From CADDYT01 sp035294125 (GTDB lineage Bacteria > Chloroflexota > Ktedonobacteria > Ktedonobacterales > Ktedonobacteraceae), in contig DATGLM010000022.1 of NCBI GenBank assembly GCA_035294125.1, positions 31,691 to 95,690 of the forward strand: a DNA stretch of 64,000 bases, given 5' to 3'. A program made the translations under genes and the position numbers. Below are positions 34,439-43,539 of this stretch, piece by piece. Numbering within the stretch: position 1 is the first letter of the stretch; every line of letters starts with the position of its first letter. The notes below the pieces were generated by a model. It had not been told where the DNA came from and made no database searches. It saw nothing but the letters and a program-made list of their open reading frames with translations.

Positions 34439-36454
34439 ATGCCTGGATTAGAAGGGACAGCTCTGGGGCAGTATCGTCTTTTGCGTCGCTTAGGGAAAGG
34501 TGGAATGTCTGAAGTCTACCTCGCCTATGACCAGCATCAGGGGCGGCAGGTAGCAGTGAAGGTGGTAAGCGCCGTACACACGGAATACCTGGAGCGCTTT
34601 CACCGCGAGGCTGAAGCCATTCTCCGTTTGCGTCACAGACACATCTTGCCTGCTTACGAATTTGGAGAGCAGGAGCCGTGGTGCTACCTCGCGATGTACT
34701 ACGCGGAATATGGTACCTTGAGCAGGCGTCTAAGTACGCGGTCGGGACGGGCAAGGAGAAGTGGCAGAGGCTATGTGAAACAAGGTGGCTGCCTGTCGTT
34801 GGACGAGGCCACTCTCCTGCTGGAGCAGATAGCCAGCGCGCTCCAGTACGCGCATGATGCTGGTATTATTCATCGTGACATCAAGGCATCCAACATTCTC
34901 CTGCGCAGTCCACACTATGCTTACCTTGCGGATTTTGGCCTGGCAAAGGCATTGGAGGGGGCGCAGGGACTGACGCAGACGGGTTCGCTGCTTGGCACAC
35001 CTGAATACATGGCCCCCGAATTGTCATTAGGGCCAGCCACGCCGAGCAGTGATATCTATGCACTGGGTATAGTGCTCTATCAGATGGTGACGGGTCGTGT
35101 TCCTTTTTCCGCTGAGACGCCCATTGCCACCTTCTGGAAACATCTGCGCGAGCTTCCTGCACCTCCTTCATACTACAATGCAACCATTCCACGCTCGGTG
35201 GATCTGGTGATCCTGCGCGCGCTGGAAAAGGAGCCACAGAACCGTTTTCGTTCGCCCATGGCGCTGGCTCGTGCATATAAACGTGCTTTGCAGCCACAGT
35301 CAATCCGTGGAGAGATGAGACAGGTGGCAGAGACACAGCCATCCCCAATCGAACTTGCGGAATTCGAGGCGGCATTTTCTATCCCTGACCTGCCGCCGCT
35401 TGTAGCCACGGGGCAGGTATACAAAGATAGTCTGGCGCGGCCCGCTCTTGCCCCCGACCAGATGGAAGTGGCTGGAATAGTCGATGAAGATGATGTGGCA
35501 TATCCCCTCACAACTTCCACAACAGTGCCGGTTGAAGGTCACATGGACTACCAGCCGCCTGTGACCGAGGCATCGCTATCGGCAGTTGACCCTCTGATCG
35601 AGACAGGTTTGGCTACAACGCACACCTTATTGCCCCCTACTCCGGTTACGCCTTCGCGCCCACTCCGCAGCGGACGGCGACGGCGCAGACGGTACAATTC
35701 TGTTGTGGTCGCGGCAGCCGTAGGTGTTGGTTTCCTGCTCATTGTCAGTATCCTGATGAGCTTTGTCTATGTCACAGGCGTTTCAAAGCAGGAAGCCGCC
35801 GCCACTGCCACTGTCGGCGCCATGACAACGGCGGCGGCGAGTGCCACCAGGGCCACAGCAACGGCGCAGGTTCGGGCTACAGCGACAGCGAGTGTCCTGA
35901 CCGGTGCCACCAGCACCACACCGGTGCTAGAGGATAACCTGCTGGCTAATACCGGGGGACGCTGGCCGGAAAATAGCAACTGCCAGTTCCTCGATGGCAC
36001 CTATCATGTCGTGATTCAGCAGTCGGGTCTCCTGCAAACCTGCATCTCGCCCGTTCCCGCGCTGACATTCGCTAATGCCGTCATTCAGGTCAACGTCTCC
36101 TTACTTTCAGGCAGCGATGCCGGTCTTATTTTCCGTGCCAGTGGTGAGCAATTCTACGACTTTGAAATCACCAACCAGGGCGCATTTTTCTTCCGACGCC
36201 ACGACCCCGGCGCGGCAGGCTACACCTACCTCATCCAGAACACATTGAGTAATGCAATCGTCTCCGGCAGCTCCAACACACTGACGGTAATCGCCAGCGG
36301 CAGCGATTTCAAGTTCTACATCAACGGCACGTTCGTCGGAGAGAATCACGACGCAACCTATAGCAGCGGACAGATTGGATTCGCCGCCGGTGCGCTTGCC
36401 TCCACCTCCGGCGCAGAAGGCAGTTTTTCCGACCTGAAAATTTATCACATCTAA
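34439..36454 (+). CDS. Membrane Ser/Thr protein kinase with extracytoplasmic beta-sandwich sensor
   Basis: The 671-residue protein has a full kinase domain (about 8-280): GKGGMSEVYLAYD, VAVKVV, IIHRDIKASNILL, DFGLAKA, GTPEYMAPE, with a Gly/Arg-rich insertion around 95-115. After a cytoplasmic linker there is a membrane helix (about 425-447), an Ala/Thr-rich stalk and a C-terminal beta-sandwich (about 500-671) with SDAGLIFRASGEQFYDFEI and FKFYINGTFVGENHD, like LamG/DUF1080 carbohydrate-binding folds. It could sense an extracellular glycan. Start at 34439 places AAGGA about ten bases upstream. The 237 bases before it show no clear feature. Confidence 0.88.
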   Translation: MPGLEGTALGQYRLLRRLGKGGMSEVYLAYDQHQGRQVAVKVVSAVHTEYLERFHREAEAILRLRHRHILPAYEFGEQEPWCYLAMYYAEYGTLSRRLSTRSGRARRSGRGYVKQGGCLSLDEATLLLEQIASALQYAHDAGIIHRDIKASNILLRSPHYAYLADFGLAKALEGAQGLTQTGSLLGTPEYMAPELSLGPATPSSDIYALGIVLYQMVTGRVPFSAETPIATFWKHLRELPAPPSYYNATIPRSVDLVILRALEKEPQNRFRSPMALARAYKRALQPQSIRGEMRQVAETQPSPIELAEFEAAFSIPDLPPLVATGQVYKDSLARPALAPDQMEVAGIVDEDDVAYPLTTSTTVPVEGHMDYQPPVTEASLSAVDPLIETGLATTHTLLPPTPVTPSRPLRSGRRRRRRYNSVVVAAAVGVGFLLIVSILMSFVYVTGVSKQEAAATATVGAMTTAAASATRATATAQVRATATASVLTGATSTTPVLEDNLLANTGGRWPENSNCQFLDGTYHVVIQQSGLLQTCISPVPALTFANAVIQVNVSLLSGSDAGLIFRASGEQFYDFEITNQGAFFFRRHDPGAAGYTYLIQNTLSNAIVSGSSNTLTVIASGSDFKFYINGTFVGENHDATYSSGQIGFAAGALASTSGAEGSFSDLKIYHI

Positions 36455-36514
36455 CCAAATCTGCAAAATCTCCAGCAAACTTTTGCCATCCCGTAAGTTT
36501 TTGAAGATTTCCTG

Positions 36515-36543
36515 TTGTTATTAGCCTCTTACTGCGTTATTAT
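36515..36543 (+). promoter_or_regulatory. Probable hemE promoter
   Basis: TTGTTA (36515-36520) and TATTAT (36538-36543) are separated by 17 bp, about 65 bases before hemE. Confidence 0.5.
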
Positions 36544-36609
36544 ATACAGGTAACAGGGCAATTGGAGTTGCCCGCACACACAAAATTTAATGTAATGTAA
36601 GGAATATCC

Positions 36610-37680
36610 ATGCAGCAACAGATAGACACTTCTCGCGTGCAGCCGGGAACGGGGCTGGCACGTTTCCTGGATGCCTGTTCCCTGCGCCAGCCAGATGCGA
36701 CGCCCGTCTGGTTTATGCGCCAGGCCGGGCGCTGTCTTGCCCAGTATCGTGAATTGCGCAAACGCTACGATATTTTAACGATGGCGAAGACGCCCGAACT
36801 CTGCGCTCAGGTGACGCTGATGCCCGTAGAGCAACTGGGCGTTGATGGCGCGGTGCTTTACGCCGACATCATGCTTCCGCTTGAGGGTATGGGCATTTCG
36901 TTTGAAATCGAGCCGGAGATCGGCCCCATCATTCATAATCCCGTGCGCACCATGCGCGATGTCGAGGCCCTGCGCATCATCGACCCCGACGAAGCAGTCC
37001 CTTTCGTGATGGAGGCGATCAGGCTGGTGCGCGGCGAACTGGCGGGCCAGAAGGCGGTGATCGGCTTCTCCGGCGCGCCCTACACGCTTGCCTGCTATAT
37101 GATCGAGGGGCGGCCCTCACGTGACTATGGTATCGCCAAATCGCTGATGTACGGCCAGCCGGAGATCTGGCACGCTCTGATGGAGAAGCTGACCGAGGTT
37201 GTCACGCGCTACCTGCTGGCGCAGGTGCGGGCGGGAGTCGATGTGGTGCAGCTTTTCGATAGCTGGGTGGGCGCGCTCAGCCCCAGCGTCTACCGCCGCT
37301 TTGTGCAGCCCTACAGCCAGCGCATCTTTGCGGCCATCAAAGAGACTGGCACTCCTTCTATTCACTTCGGCACTGGCACAGCCAGTCTGCTGGAGTTGAT
37401 GAGGGAGGCGGGCGGAGATGTGATCAGCGTGGACTGGCGCGTCGATCTCGACGATGCCTGGGCGCGCATCGGCTATGACCGGGGCATCCAGGGCAACCTC
37501 GACCCCACGCTCCTGCTCGCGCCCTGGGAGACCGTCGAGGAGGGCATGCGCGATGTCCTGCGCCGGGCAGATAACCGTCCGGGCCACATCTTCAATCTCG
37601 GACACGGCGTGCTGGCTCCCACGCCTCCCGACATGCTGCGCCGCCTCGTCGCTGCCGTTCACGAGTCAACCACTCGTTAG
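36610..37680 (+). CDS. hemE: Uroporphyrinogen decarboxylase
   Basis: HemE converts uroporphyrinogen III to coproporphyrinogen III. The 356-residue protein has the signature PVWFMRQAGRCLAQYRELR, the VDGAVLYADIMLPLEGMG region, IGFSGAPYTLACYMIEGRPS, VVQLFDSWVGALSP and HFGTGTASLL. It is complete, with AAGGAATATCC before the ATG, and is followed after 15 bases by the ferrochelatase gene. Heme supply fits the many cytochrome assembly genes in this window. Confidence 0.96.
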   Translation: MQQQIDTSRVQPGTGLARFLDACSLRQPDATPVWFMRQAGRCLAQYRELRKRYDILTMAKTPELCAQVTLMPVEQLGVDGAVLYADIMLPLEGMGISFEIEPEIGPIIHNPVRTMRDVEALRIIDPDEAVPFVMEAIRLVRGELAGQKAVIGFSGAPYTLACYMIEGRPSRDYGIAKSLMYGQPEIWHALMEKLTEVVTRYLLAQVRAGVDVVQLFDSWVGALSPSVYRRFVQPYSQRIFAAIKETGTPSIHFGTGTASLLELMREAGGDVISVDWRVDLDDAWARIGYDRGIQGNLDPTLLLAPWETVEEGMRDVLRRADNRPGHIFNLGHGVLAPTPPDMLRRLVAAVHESTTR

Positions 37681-37695
37681 ATGTGGAAGTGAGAG

Positions 37696-38640
37696 ATGCA
37701 ACAGAACATAACACGCATTGGCGTGCTACTGATGACCTACGGCTCGCCTGCCACGCTGGATGATGTGCCCACCTACTTGCAAAACGTGCGTGGTGGCCGT
37801 GCGCCCGATGAAGAACTGATTCGCGAGTTTCGCAGGCGCTACAGCCTGATCGGCGGCTCGCCCCTGCTGCCCATTACCCGCGCGCAGGCGGCAGCCTTGC
37901 AGGGGGAATTGAACGCGCAGCATCCCAACGGCCCTGCGTTCCAGGTCGATGCCGGTATGCGCTTCGCCCCGCCCTTCATTGCCGATGTGGTGCCGGAGGT
38001 CGCAGCTGGCGCGCAGAAGCTGGTGGGCGTTATCATGTCGCCGCAGTATTCGCCCATCATCATGGGCGGCTACGTGCGCGCGCTGCGTGAGGCGGTGGCC
38101 GCGCTGCATCGCGACGACCTGGAATTGCGCATCGCTGAGGACTGGCACCTCCAACCTTACTTCGTGCAGGCCATCGCTGAGCGCGTGCAGGAGGCGCTTG
38201 ACCGCTTTCCACCGCAGGTGCGCGAGCGCGTCCCCGTGCTCTTAACAGCGCACAGCATGCCGAAGCGCGTGGTGGAGAACGAGCCGGGCTACATCGACGC
38301 CCTGAAGGAGACGGCTGCGGCGGTGGCGGAGCAGGTGGGCTTGCCGCCCGAACGCTGGATGTTCTGCTATCAGAGCGCCGGTCACACGCCGGAAGAGTGG
38401 CTTAAGCCCGATTTCGCTGACATCATGCCCGAACTGCGCGCCGCCGGGCAGACCCACGTGCTGATCGCCCCGGTGCAGTTCCTCGCCGACCATCTGGAAA
38501 TTCTCTACGACATCGAAATCGGTGCACGCGAGCAGGCCGAAGCCAACGACATCCAGTTTGCCCGCACTCAATCCCTCAACACCTCACCACTCTTCATCAA
38601 AGCCCTGGCCGAGGTTGTGAAGGGAGTGGTAAGCGAATAA
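37696..38640 (+). CDS. hemH: Ferrochelatase
   Basis: The enzyme inserts ferrous iron into a porphyrin. The 314-residue protein has GVLLMTYGSPATLDDVPTYL, YSLIGGSPLLPITRAQA, GVIMSPQYSPIIMGGY, the VLLTAHSMPKRVVE motif with active-site histidine, and CYQSAGHTPEEWLKPD and PVQFLADHLEILYDIEIGA. With hemE but no hemG or hemN adjacent, one cannot say whether the substrate is protoporphyrin or coproporphyrin. The last five codons lie inside the left arm of a 35-bp hairpin. Confidence 0.93.
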   Translation: MQQNITRIGVLLMTYGSPATLDDVPTYLQNVRGGRAPDEELIREFRRRYSLIGGSPLLPITRAQAAALQGELNAQHPNGPAFQVDAGMRFAPPFIADVVPEVAAGAQKLVGVIMSPQYSPIIMGGYVRALREAVAALHRDDLELRIAEDWHLQPYFVQAIAERVQEALDRFPPQVRERVPVLLTAHSMPKRVVENEPGYIDALKETAAAVAEQVGLPPERWMFCYQSAGHTPEEWLKPDFADIMPELRAAGQTHVLIAPVQFLADHLEILYDIEIGAREQAEANDIQFARTQSLNTSPLFIKALAEVVKGVVSE

Positions 38641-38700
38641 CGAACACGATGGCCGCGAACTACTCGTTCGCGGCCATCGTGTTCGTTATTCGCTTACCAC
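38626..38700. terminator. 35-bp perfect hairpin ending hemH and the permease gene
   Basis: Arms 38626-38660 and 38666-38700 are exact reverse complements with a 5-nt loop. The left arm includes the last 15 bases of hemH with its stop; the right arm ends nine bases before the stop of the convergent permease gene. Confidence 0.85.
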
Positions 38701-38709
38701 GCTTTTGTC

Positions 38710-40152
38710 TTATCGTCTCGTGCTCTGGAGTTCCATGCGGCGCAGGACGAGGTAGGCGATGGCGGCGAAGATGACGCCTAGCTCAAAGCCGATGTCCATG
38801 CCGTAGGGTGGGTTGAATAGTCTGGCGATGGGGCCAACATAATACACCTGCGCGGCTCCCAGCAGCACTCCTCCCAGACCGATAAGGAAGGAGGCAATGG
38901 CGGCCCAGCCGATGGGAAGCTTCTGGGGCGTGTTCCAGTCCTCGGCGTTGTAGCGCCCCTTGCGGAAGACAAAGTGTTCGAGGATGAGGATGATGGACCA
39001 GGGACCCAGCCAGTACGCGATAATGAGCAGGAAGTTGGAAAGGGTTGTGTCAAAGTTGCCAGACGCTGGCACGGCGACAAGCACGTAGATTACCGCGCCG
39101 ACGAGCGCCCACACCGCCCGGTTGATACGCTGGAAGGGCCTGCCCAGCACCTGCACGGACAGTCCCAGACTGTAGTCGTTCGGGATGTTGTTGGCAACGA
39201 CGCTCAGCGCGAGCAGCGCGAGCAGGAAGGCACCGAGGCCCCCCAGTGGCTGCGCGGCGGAGGCCAGAACATTGCCATCGAGCGGATTTTTGTAGGCCGT
39301 GGTCAGGGCCATACCAAAGATCTCCAGCAGCGAGCAGGCGAGCGCAATGCCCAGGAACGTGCACCAGAAAACACGACTGGAAGGCGTCTCCTGCGGCTGA
39401 TTGACGTTATAGTCGGCGGCGTAGGAGGCCCAACCGGTAGCGAAACCATAGATCGCGCCGCCAAAGGAAATGAAGGAGGCTATCTCGGCTATACCAAACG
39501 CGGGCGTGGGAATGAGCGACATTTTTGGCCCGGAAACGATGAACAGGATCAAGAAAATGACCGCCATTGGCACCCAGGCAAAGCGTTCGTACAGGTGAAT
39601 GTAGCGGTATCCGTAAATACTGACGAGCGTTGTCAGCATGGCAATGACGAGAATGCCGACCTGCTGGGGAATGGCCCCATTACTCAGCGCCGCTACGAGC
39701 TGACCACCCACAATAACGTTCACAGTAGACCAGCCAACGTCTGCAGCCGCGCTGATAATGGACATGATGGCCGCGCCAGACCAGCCAAAAGAGAAGCGGG
39801 AGATCGTCATCTGGCGCAGGCCGAGTTTTGGGCCAAGTGTGGATAGGAAAGCAACAGGAAGAGCGCCCAGCACGTTAAAAATAAGGATCGCGAGAACGCT
39901 ATCCCAGAAGCCCAGCCCGAAGACGGGAACAGCGAGCGCCCCCAGCGCAACGGTAGAAATGACCATATTGGCGGAGAACCACATGGTAAAGTTGCCAGAT
40001 ATGCGCACGTCCGCGCGGGCGGCAGGTGGAACGCGCTCGATACCTCGCGTCTCGATGCCACGTTCAAGCTCTGGAACAGCGGCGTTATTGCCGCTATTAT
40101 CCGGCATAGCCGTGGCATTGTTGGGCATGGTAGTGACATTGTATGCCATCAT
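38710..40152 (-). CDS. NCS1 family cytosine/purine permease
   Basis: The 480-residue protein has about 12 membrane helices and the NCS1 pattern: GIERVPPAARADVRISGNFTMWFSANM at the N-terminus, LGALPVAFLSTLGPKLGLRQM, SRFSFGWSGAA and the helix with NVIVGGQLVAAL. NCS1 carriers import nucleobases or related compounds with protons or sodium. The exact substrate (cytosine, purines, hydantoin) is not visible and no nucleobase catabolism gene is adjacent. A variable, Asn-rich 30-residue N-terminus is present. GAAGGGG precedes the ATG. Confidence 0.88.
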   Translation of the reverse strand: MMAYNVTTMPNNATAMPDNSGNNAAVPELERGIETRGIERVPPAARADVRISGNFTMWFSANMVISTVALGALAVPVFGLGFWDSVLAILIFNVLGALPVAFLSTLGPKLGLRQMTISRFSFGWSGAAIMSIISAAADVGWSTVNVIVGGQLVAALSNGAIPQQVGILVIAMLTTLVSIYGYRYIHLYERFAWVPMAVIFLILFIVSGPKMSLIPTPAFGIAEIASFISFGGAIYGFATGWASYAADYNVNQPQETPSSRVFWCTFLGIALACSLLEIFGMALTTAYKNPLDGNVLASAAQPLGGLGAFLLALLALSVVANNIPNDYSLGLSVQVLGRPFQRINRAVWALVGAVIYVLVAVPASGNFDTTLSNFLLIIAYWLGPWSIILILEHFVFRKGRYNAEDWNTPQKLPIGWAAIASFLIGLGGVLLGAAQVYYVGPIARLFNPPYGMDIGFELGVIFAAIAYLVLRRMELQSTRR

Positions 40153-40533
40153 AGAACCCCTTCTAGATAGTTCTACAGGCTCTGGAGTGTCTCAGAGGCC
40201 TGTAAACAAAAACAGGAAGCATGTTGATCTCATACATTTGCCACGAGTATACCTCTTTTTGTGCCGTCCTGGTACATTAGAGGGTAATCTCTAGTACATT
40301 CTGGCTATTTCGTTGAACCTCAATGGCGTTATTTGCTATCTTTAGAGGGTGTTTTACAGGGATTGTATTGTACAGCTTCCTTTTTGAGAAAAGTAGGCCA
40401 GCAACAGGCGCAGGTGTCCTGTCTAGAGAAAACAGTAGATGTAGAATAGATACAGCGTTCAGGCGTCAGTGCGGATAGCAGGATATCCACATGTGATAGA
40501 AAGCACTGTTTTCCAGGAAGGTGATGAGATTGT
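40153..40533. other. Intergenic control region, 381 bases
   Basis: AT-richer than the flanking genes and lying between divergent genes, so it must hold two promoters. An imperfect inverted repeat GTAC-attagag ... ctcta-GTAC is centred near 40285, with a nearby repeated GTACATT. No gene seen. Confidence 0.4.
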
Positions 40534-41451
40534 ATGGAACGACCCGGTGACACCTTCTCCTCGCAGAATACGAGTGGCTATCGGCTCATGATTTTCAGGC
40601 AACTGCAACAGGCAGTTGAGGCTATGCGTCGCCCGGAGGAGATGTTTCAATGGCTTGCCTCTTTAATAGTCCAGCGTTTCGATGTATCGACTGCGCAGTT
40701 CTGGACGTGTGAAGGGCGCTGGTCTGATCAACCATCCGCCCAACTGCGTGTTATGGCCAGTCAGGACCGTTCTCTGCCAGCATACATGTTTGGTGAAAAG
40801 GTGGCGGCGACTGTTGAACAGATCGCGAGAAGTCAGCAGACTGCCGATGCGCAGCCGGTGGAAAGAATCTTTCCTCGCTACCTGGCAATGCTGTTGCAGC
40901 GCTACGGTCTGAGTTCCTGCTGCTATTATGTAGCGGAGAAAAATGTGCGTTTTGCCCCAACGGAGTATACCCTCGCACAAAGGGAAACGGGGCTTTCCCT
41001 CATCACCTTGCTTTTTCTCCGCCAGCAGCCTGCTCAGAATCTGGTTGCAACCATCGGTCTTATTGTAGAGCAGGCGATTGTCCTGGCTGAAAATCGCCAC
41101 CTTCTCTTACCTGCCGGAACGGGTCCGCTCGCGACGCCACGGGAGGCTTCTGTACAGGAAGCAGTGCCTGCCCTGTCTGATCTCGTGCTCAGGCGCAAGC
41201 AGGATGCCAACCTCATGCTCTCAAGCAATCCCTTCTCCAAAACCATCTCTATTGCGGATAGACAGGCTCATCGCCTGTATGAAGCGGTAGATGGCCACCT
41301 GACGCTGAACCAGTTATGCGGGAGAACCGGGATGACTCTATCCGAAGCTCAGAAAGCTTTAAAAGAGCTGCTGAGATTGCAGTGTATCGAAATCTACACA
41401 GCGGAGGGGCAGCCTGTTGATGCTCAGGCGTTATTTAACAACCTCCGGTGA
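40534..41451 (+). CDS. Hypothetical protein, GAF-like N-terminus and winged-helix-like C-terminus
   Basis: Residues about 20-190 show helical and mixed segments (MFQWLASLIVQRFDVSTAQFW) consistent with a GAF-type sensory fold. The C-terminal ~70 residues (AHRLYEAVDGHLTLNQLCGRTGMTLSEAQKALKELLRLQCIEIY) look like a winged helix with DUF4388/PilZ-neighbour style seen in signalling proteins. I do not recognise a defined family. AAGGTGATGAG precedes the ATG. The next gene begins 21 bases later, so they form an operon. Confidence 0.5.
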   Translation: MERPGDTFSSQNTSGYRLMIFRQLQQAVEAMRRPEEMFQWLASLIVQRFDVSTAQFWTCEGRWSDQPSAQLRVMASQDRSLPAYMFGEKVAATVEQIARSQQTADAQPVERIFPRYLAMLLQRYGLSSCCYYVAEKNVRFAPTEYTLAQRETGLSLITLLFLRQQPAQNLVATIGLIVEQAIVLAENRHLLLPAGTGPLATPREASVQEAVPALSDLVLRRKQDANLMLSSNPFSKTISIADRQAHRLYEAVDGHLTLNQLCGRTGMTLSEAQKALKELLRLQCIEIYTAEGQPVDAQALFNNLR

Positions 41452-41472
41452 GTAGCAAGGAGAAACAACTTC

Positions 41473-42102
41473 ATGGATCCCAGACTTCTACCTAACCTGT
41501 TAGACGTATCTTTCGCATTGGTCGCCCTTTTCATTGCGGTGCGCTCGTTCGACATTTATGCCAGCCTGCGACAATCTCGCCTGTTCATCCTGGGATTGTC
41601 GATGCTCCTGGTCTCGCTCTCCTCGGCTGCCGATTTCACTGCCAGCTATGTCAAGGTGGTCCCTTTGCATACCGACTGGTTCCTGTATATCGGTCAGGCG
41701 GTGGGATTTCTTTTTATTTTGCTCAGCCTGGCACGCAGTTCAGAGGGCTATCTGCGCAACCTGATGAATCTGAACATTCTGGCCTTTGTGCTCCTGCTGG
41801 TCCCCTTGCTGGCATCAGCAGCGCTGCCACCTATCGACCCCACGATAAGAACCGTGCTGGCGATGGGGCGCCTGTTTATCGTCCTGCTCATTCTGGTGTC
41901 CTATTTCTCCGCCTACACGAGCAAACCGACGCGCTTCAGCCTCTTCATGTGCGCCGCGTTTTTCTTTTTCACCATCGACTTTCTGATCACGTTCACACAG
42001 TACTATGTCCCGCTCGTTTCTCAGTATATTTTCCGCGATGGAGGCGACATTACCGGTGTCGTCGGCCTCGTTGTTCTGGTTGCCGCCGTCTCGATAGATT
42101 AA
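41473..42102 (+). CDS. Hypothetical seven-helix membrane protein
   Basis: The 209-residue protein is nearly all membrane helices (about seven), with short loops and an N-terminus outside by charge distribution. AAGGAG lies upstream of the ATG. No enzyme motif or charged residue pattern in the helices points to a function. Its pairing with the upstream GAF-like/winged-helix protein suggests a membrane sensor plus soluble partner; this is inference from gene order only. Confidence 0.55.
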   Translation: MDPRLLPNLLDVSFALVALFIAVRSFDIYASLRQSRLFILGLSMLLVSLSSAADFTASYVKVVPLHTDWFLYIGQAVGFLFILLSLARSSEGYLRNLMNLNILAFVLLLVPLLASAALPPIDPTIRTVLAMGRLFIVLLILVSYFSAYTSKPTRFSLFMCAAFFFFTIDFLITFTQYYVPLVSQYIFRDGGDITGVVGLVVLVAAVSID

Positions 42103-42179
42103 AAAGCATAGAGAAAAGGCGCTCGCTCGTTCCTCACCACAATCGCTGGAACAAGTATGGGAAGCTCGCGTGATAGCGG

Positions 42180-43526
42180 CTAAAGCTCTGATCCGTTGGA
42201 GGCGATGAAGTCGCGGTACCAGCGGGCGCTATCTTTGAGGACGCGGCGCTGCGTGGGATAGTCGATGTAGACAAGGCCGAAGCGTTTGCTGTAGCCTTGC
42301 GCCCACTCGAAGTTGTCCATAAGCGACCAGACGAAGTAGCCCGCGAGTGGCACACCCTCGCTGATGGCGGCCAGCGCTTCATGGAAGTGTTCGCGCAGGT
42401 ACTCGATGCGCCGCGCATCGTGGACGAGATCGTCCCCCGACACGACATCGAGGAACGCGGCTCCGTTCTCGGTCACGTAGAGCCGGGGAATGTGGTATTC
42501 GTTGTGCATGCGCAGCAAGAGTTCGCGCAGGCCTGGCGGATACACTTCCCAGCCCATGTCGGTATACTCACCCTGCGGTTGTACCTGCTCCGTGTCGAAG
42601 GGGCCACCGTTGGGCTTGCGGCGCACGATGACGCGGAAGTAGTAGTTGAGGCCGAGGAAATCGAGCGGCTGCGCGATCAATTGCTGGTCGTTTTCTTCCA
42701 TGTGGGGGGTCAGTTGATGCTCATCGAGATATTCCAGCATGTCTTCGGGATAGCTGCCGCGAAAGACCGGCTCAAGGAACCAGCGATTGTTTTTCGCATC
42801 GATCATGCGCGCGCTTTCCACGTCCTCCACCTTATCGCTGGCCGGATAGATGGGGGACATGCTGAGCGTTATGCCGACCTCGGTACCCGCGCCGCCGTTG
42901 GCACGCAGGATGGGAACGGCCAGCGCGTGTCCGAGCAGCAAGTTGTGGGAAACCTGCCAGGCCAGCTTCGAGTTGCGCAAACCCGGCGCATGCTCGCCCG
43001 TCTCGTTGCCCATGAAGGCGGCCACCCACGGCTCATTGAGCGTAATCCAGTGATGCACGCGGTCTCCCAGGCGGCGCGAAACCGCCTCCACATAGTCCGC
43101 GAAGGCATAGGCGGTTTCGCGACTGCCCCAGCCGCCCACCGCGTCTTGCAGCGCCTGCGGCAAGTCCCAGTGATACAGAGTAATAAATGGCTCGATGTTC
43201 GCGCCGAGCAGCGTATCGACCAGCCGGTCATAAAAGTCGAGGCCAATGGTATTGACCTTCCCCTTGCCCGTGGGCATGATACGCGGCCAGGCGATGGAGA
43301 AGCGATAAGCGTTGACGCCAAGTTGCTGCATGATCTGTACATCTTCCCGAAAGCGATGATAGTGGTCGTCGGCGACACGTCCTGTTTCGTTGTTAAGCAC
43401 ATTGCCGGGGACAGAACTGAAGCGGTCCCAGATAGATTCTCCGCGTCCACCCTCGTTGACCGCCCCTTCAATCTGATAGGAAGCGGTTGCCACACCCCAG
43501 TAGAAATGTTCAGGAAATTGTGCCAT
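42180..43526 (-). CDS. Beta-glucosidase (GH1)
   Basis: A complete 448-residue family 1 glycoside hydrolase: FPEHFYWGVATASYQIEGA at the N-terminus, YRFSIAWPRIMPTGKG, the acid/base TLNEPWVAAF and the nucleophile YVTENGAAF, with DNFEWAQGYSKRFGLVYIDY near the C-terminus. It hydrolyses beta-linked glucosides such as cellobiose; no signal peptide, so it works in the cytoplasm. The start at 43526 is preferred to 43550, which overlaps the preceding gene. It lies directly downstream of the Dph6-like gene on the same strand. Confidence 0.94.
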   Translation of the reverse strand: MAQFPEHFYWGVATASYQIEGAVNEGGRGESIWDRFSSVPGNVLNNETGRVADDHYHRFREDVQIMQQLGVNAYRFSIAWPRIMPTGKGKVNTIGLDFYDRLVDTLLGANIEPFITLYHWDLPQALQDAVGGWGSRETAYAFADYVEAVSRRLGDRVHHWITLNEPWVAAFMGNETGEHAPGLRNSKLAWQVSHNLLLGHALAVPILRANGGAGTEVGITLSMSPIYPASDKVEDVESARMIDAKNNRWFLEPVFRGSYPEDMLEYLDEHQLTPHMEENDQQLIAQPLDFLGLNYYFRVIVRRKPNGGPFDTEQVQPQGEYTDMGWEVYPPGLRELLLRMHNEYHIPRLYVTENGAAFLDVVSGDDLVHDARRIEYLREHFHEALAAISEGVPLAGYFVWSLMDNFEWAQGYSKRFGLVYIDYPTQRRVLKDSARWYRDFIASNGSEL

Positions 43527-43539
43527 ATAAATTCTGTTC

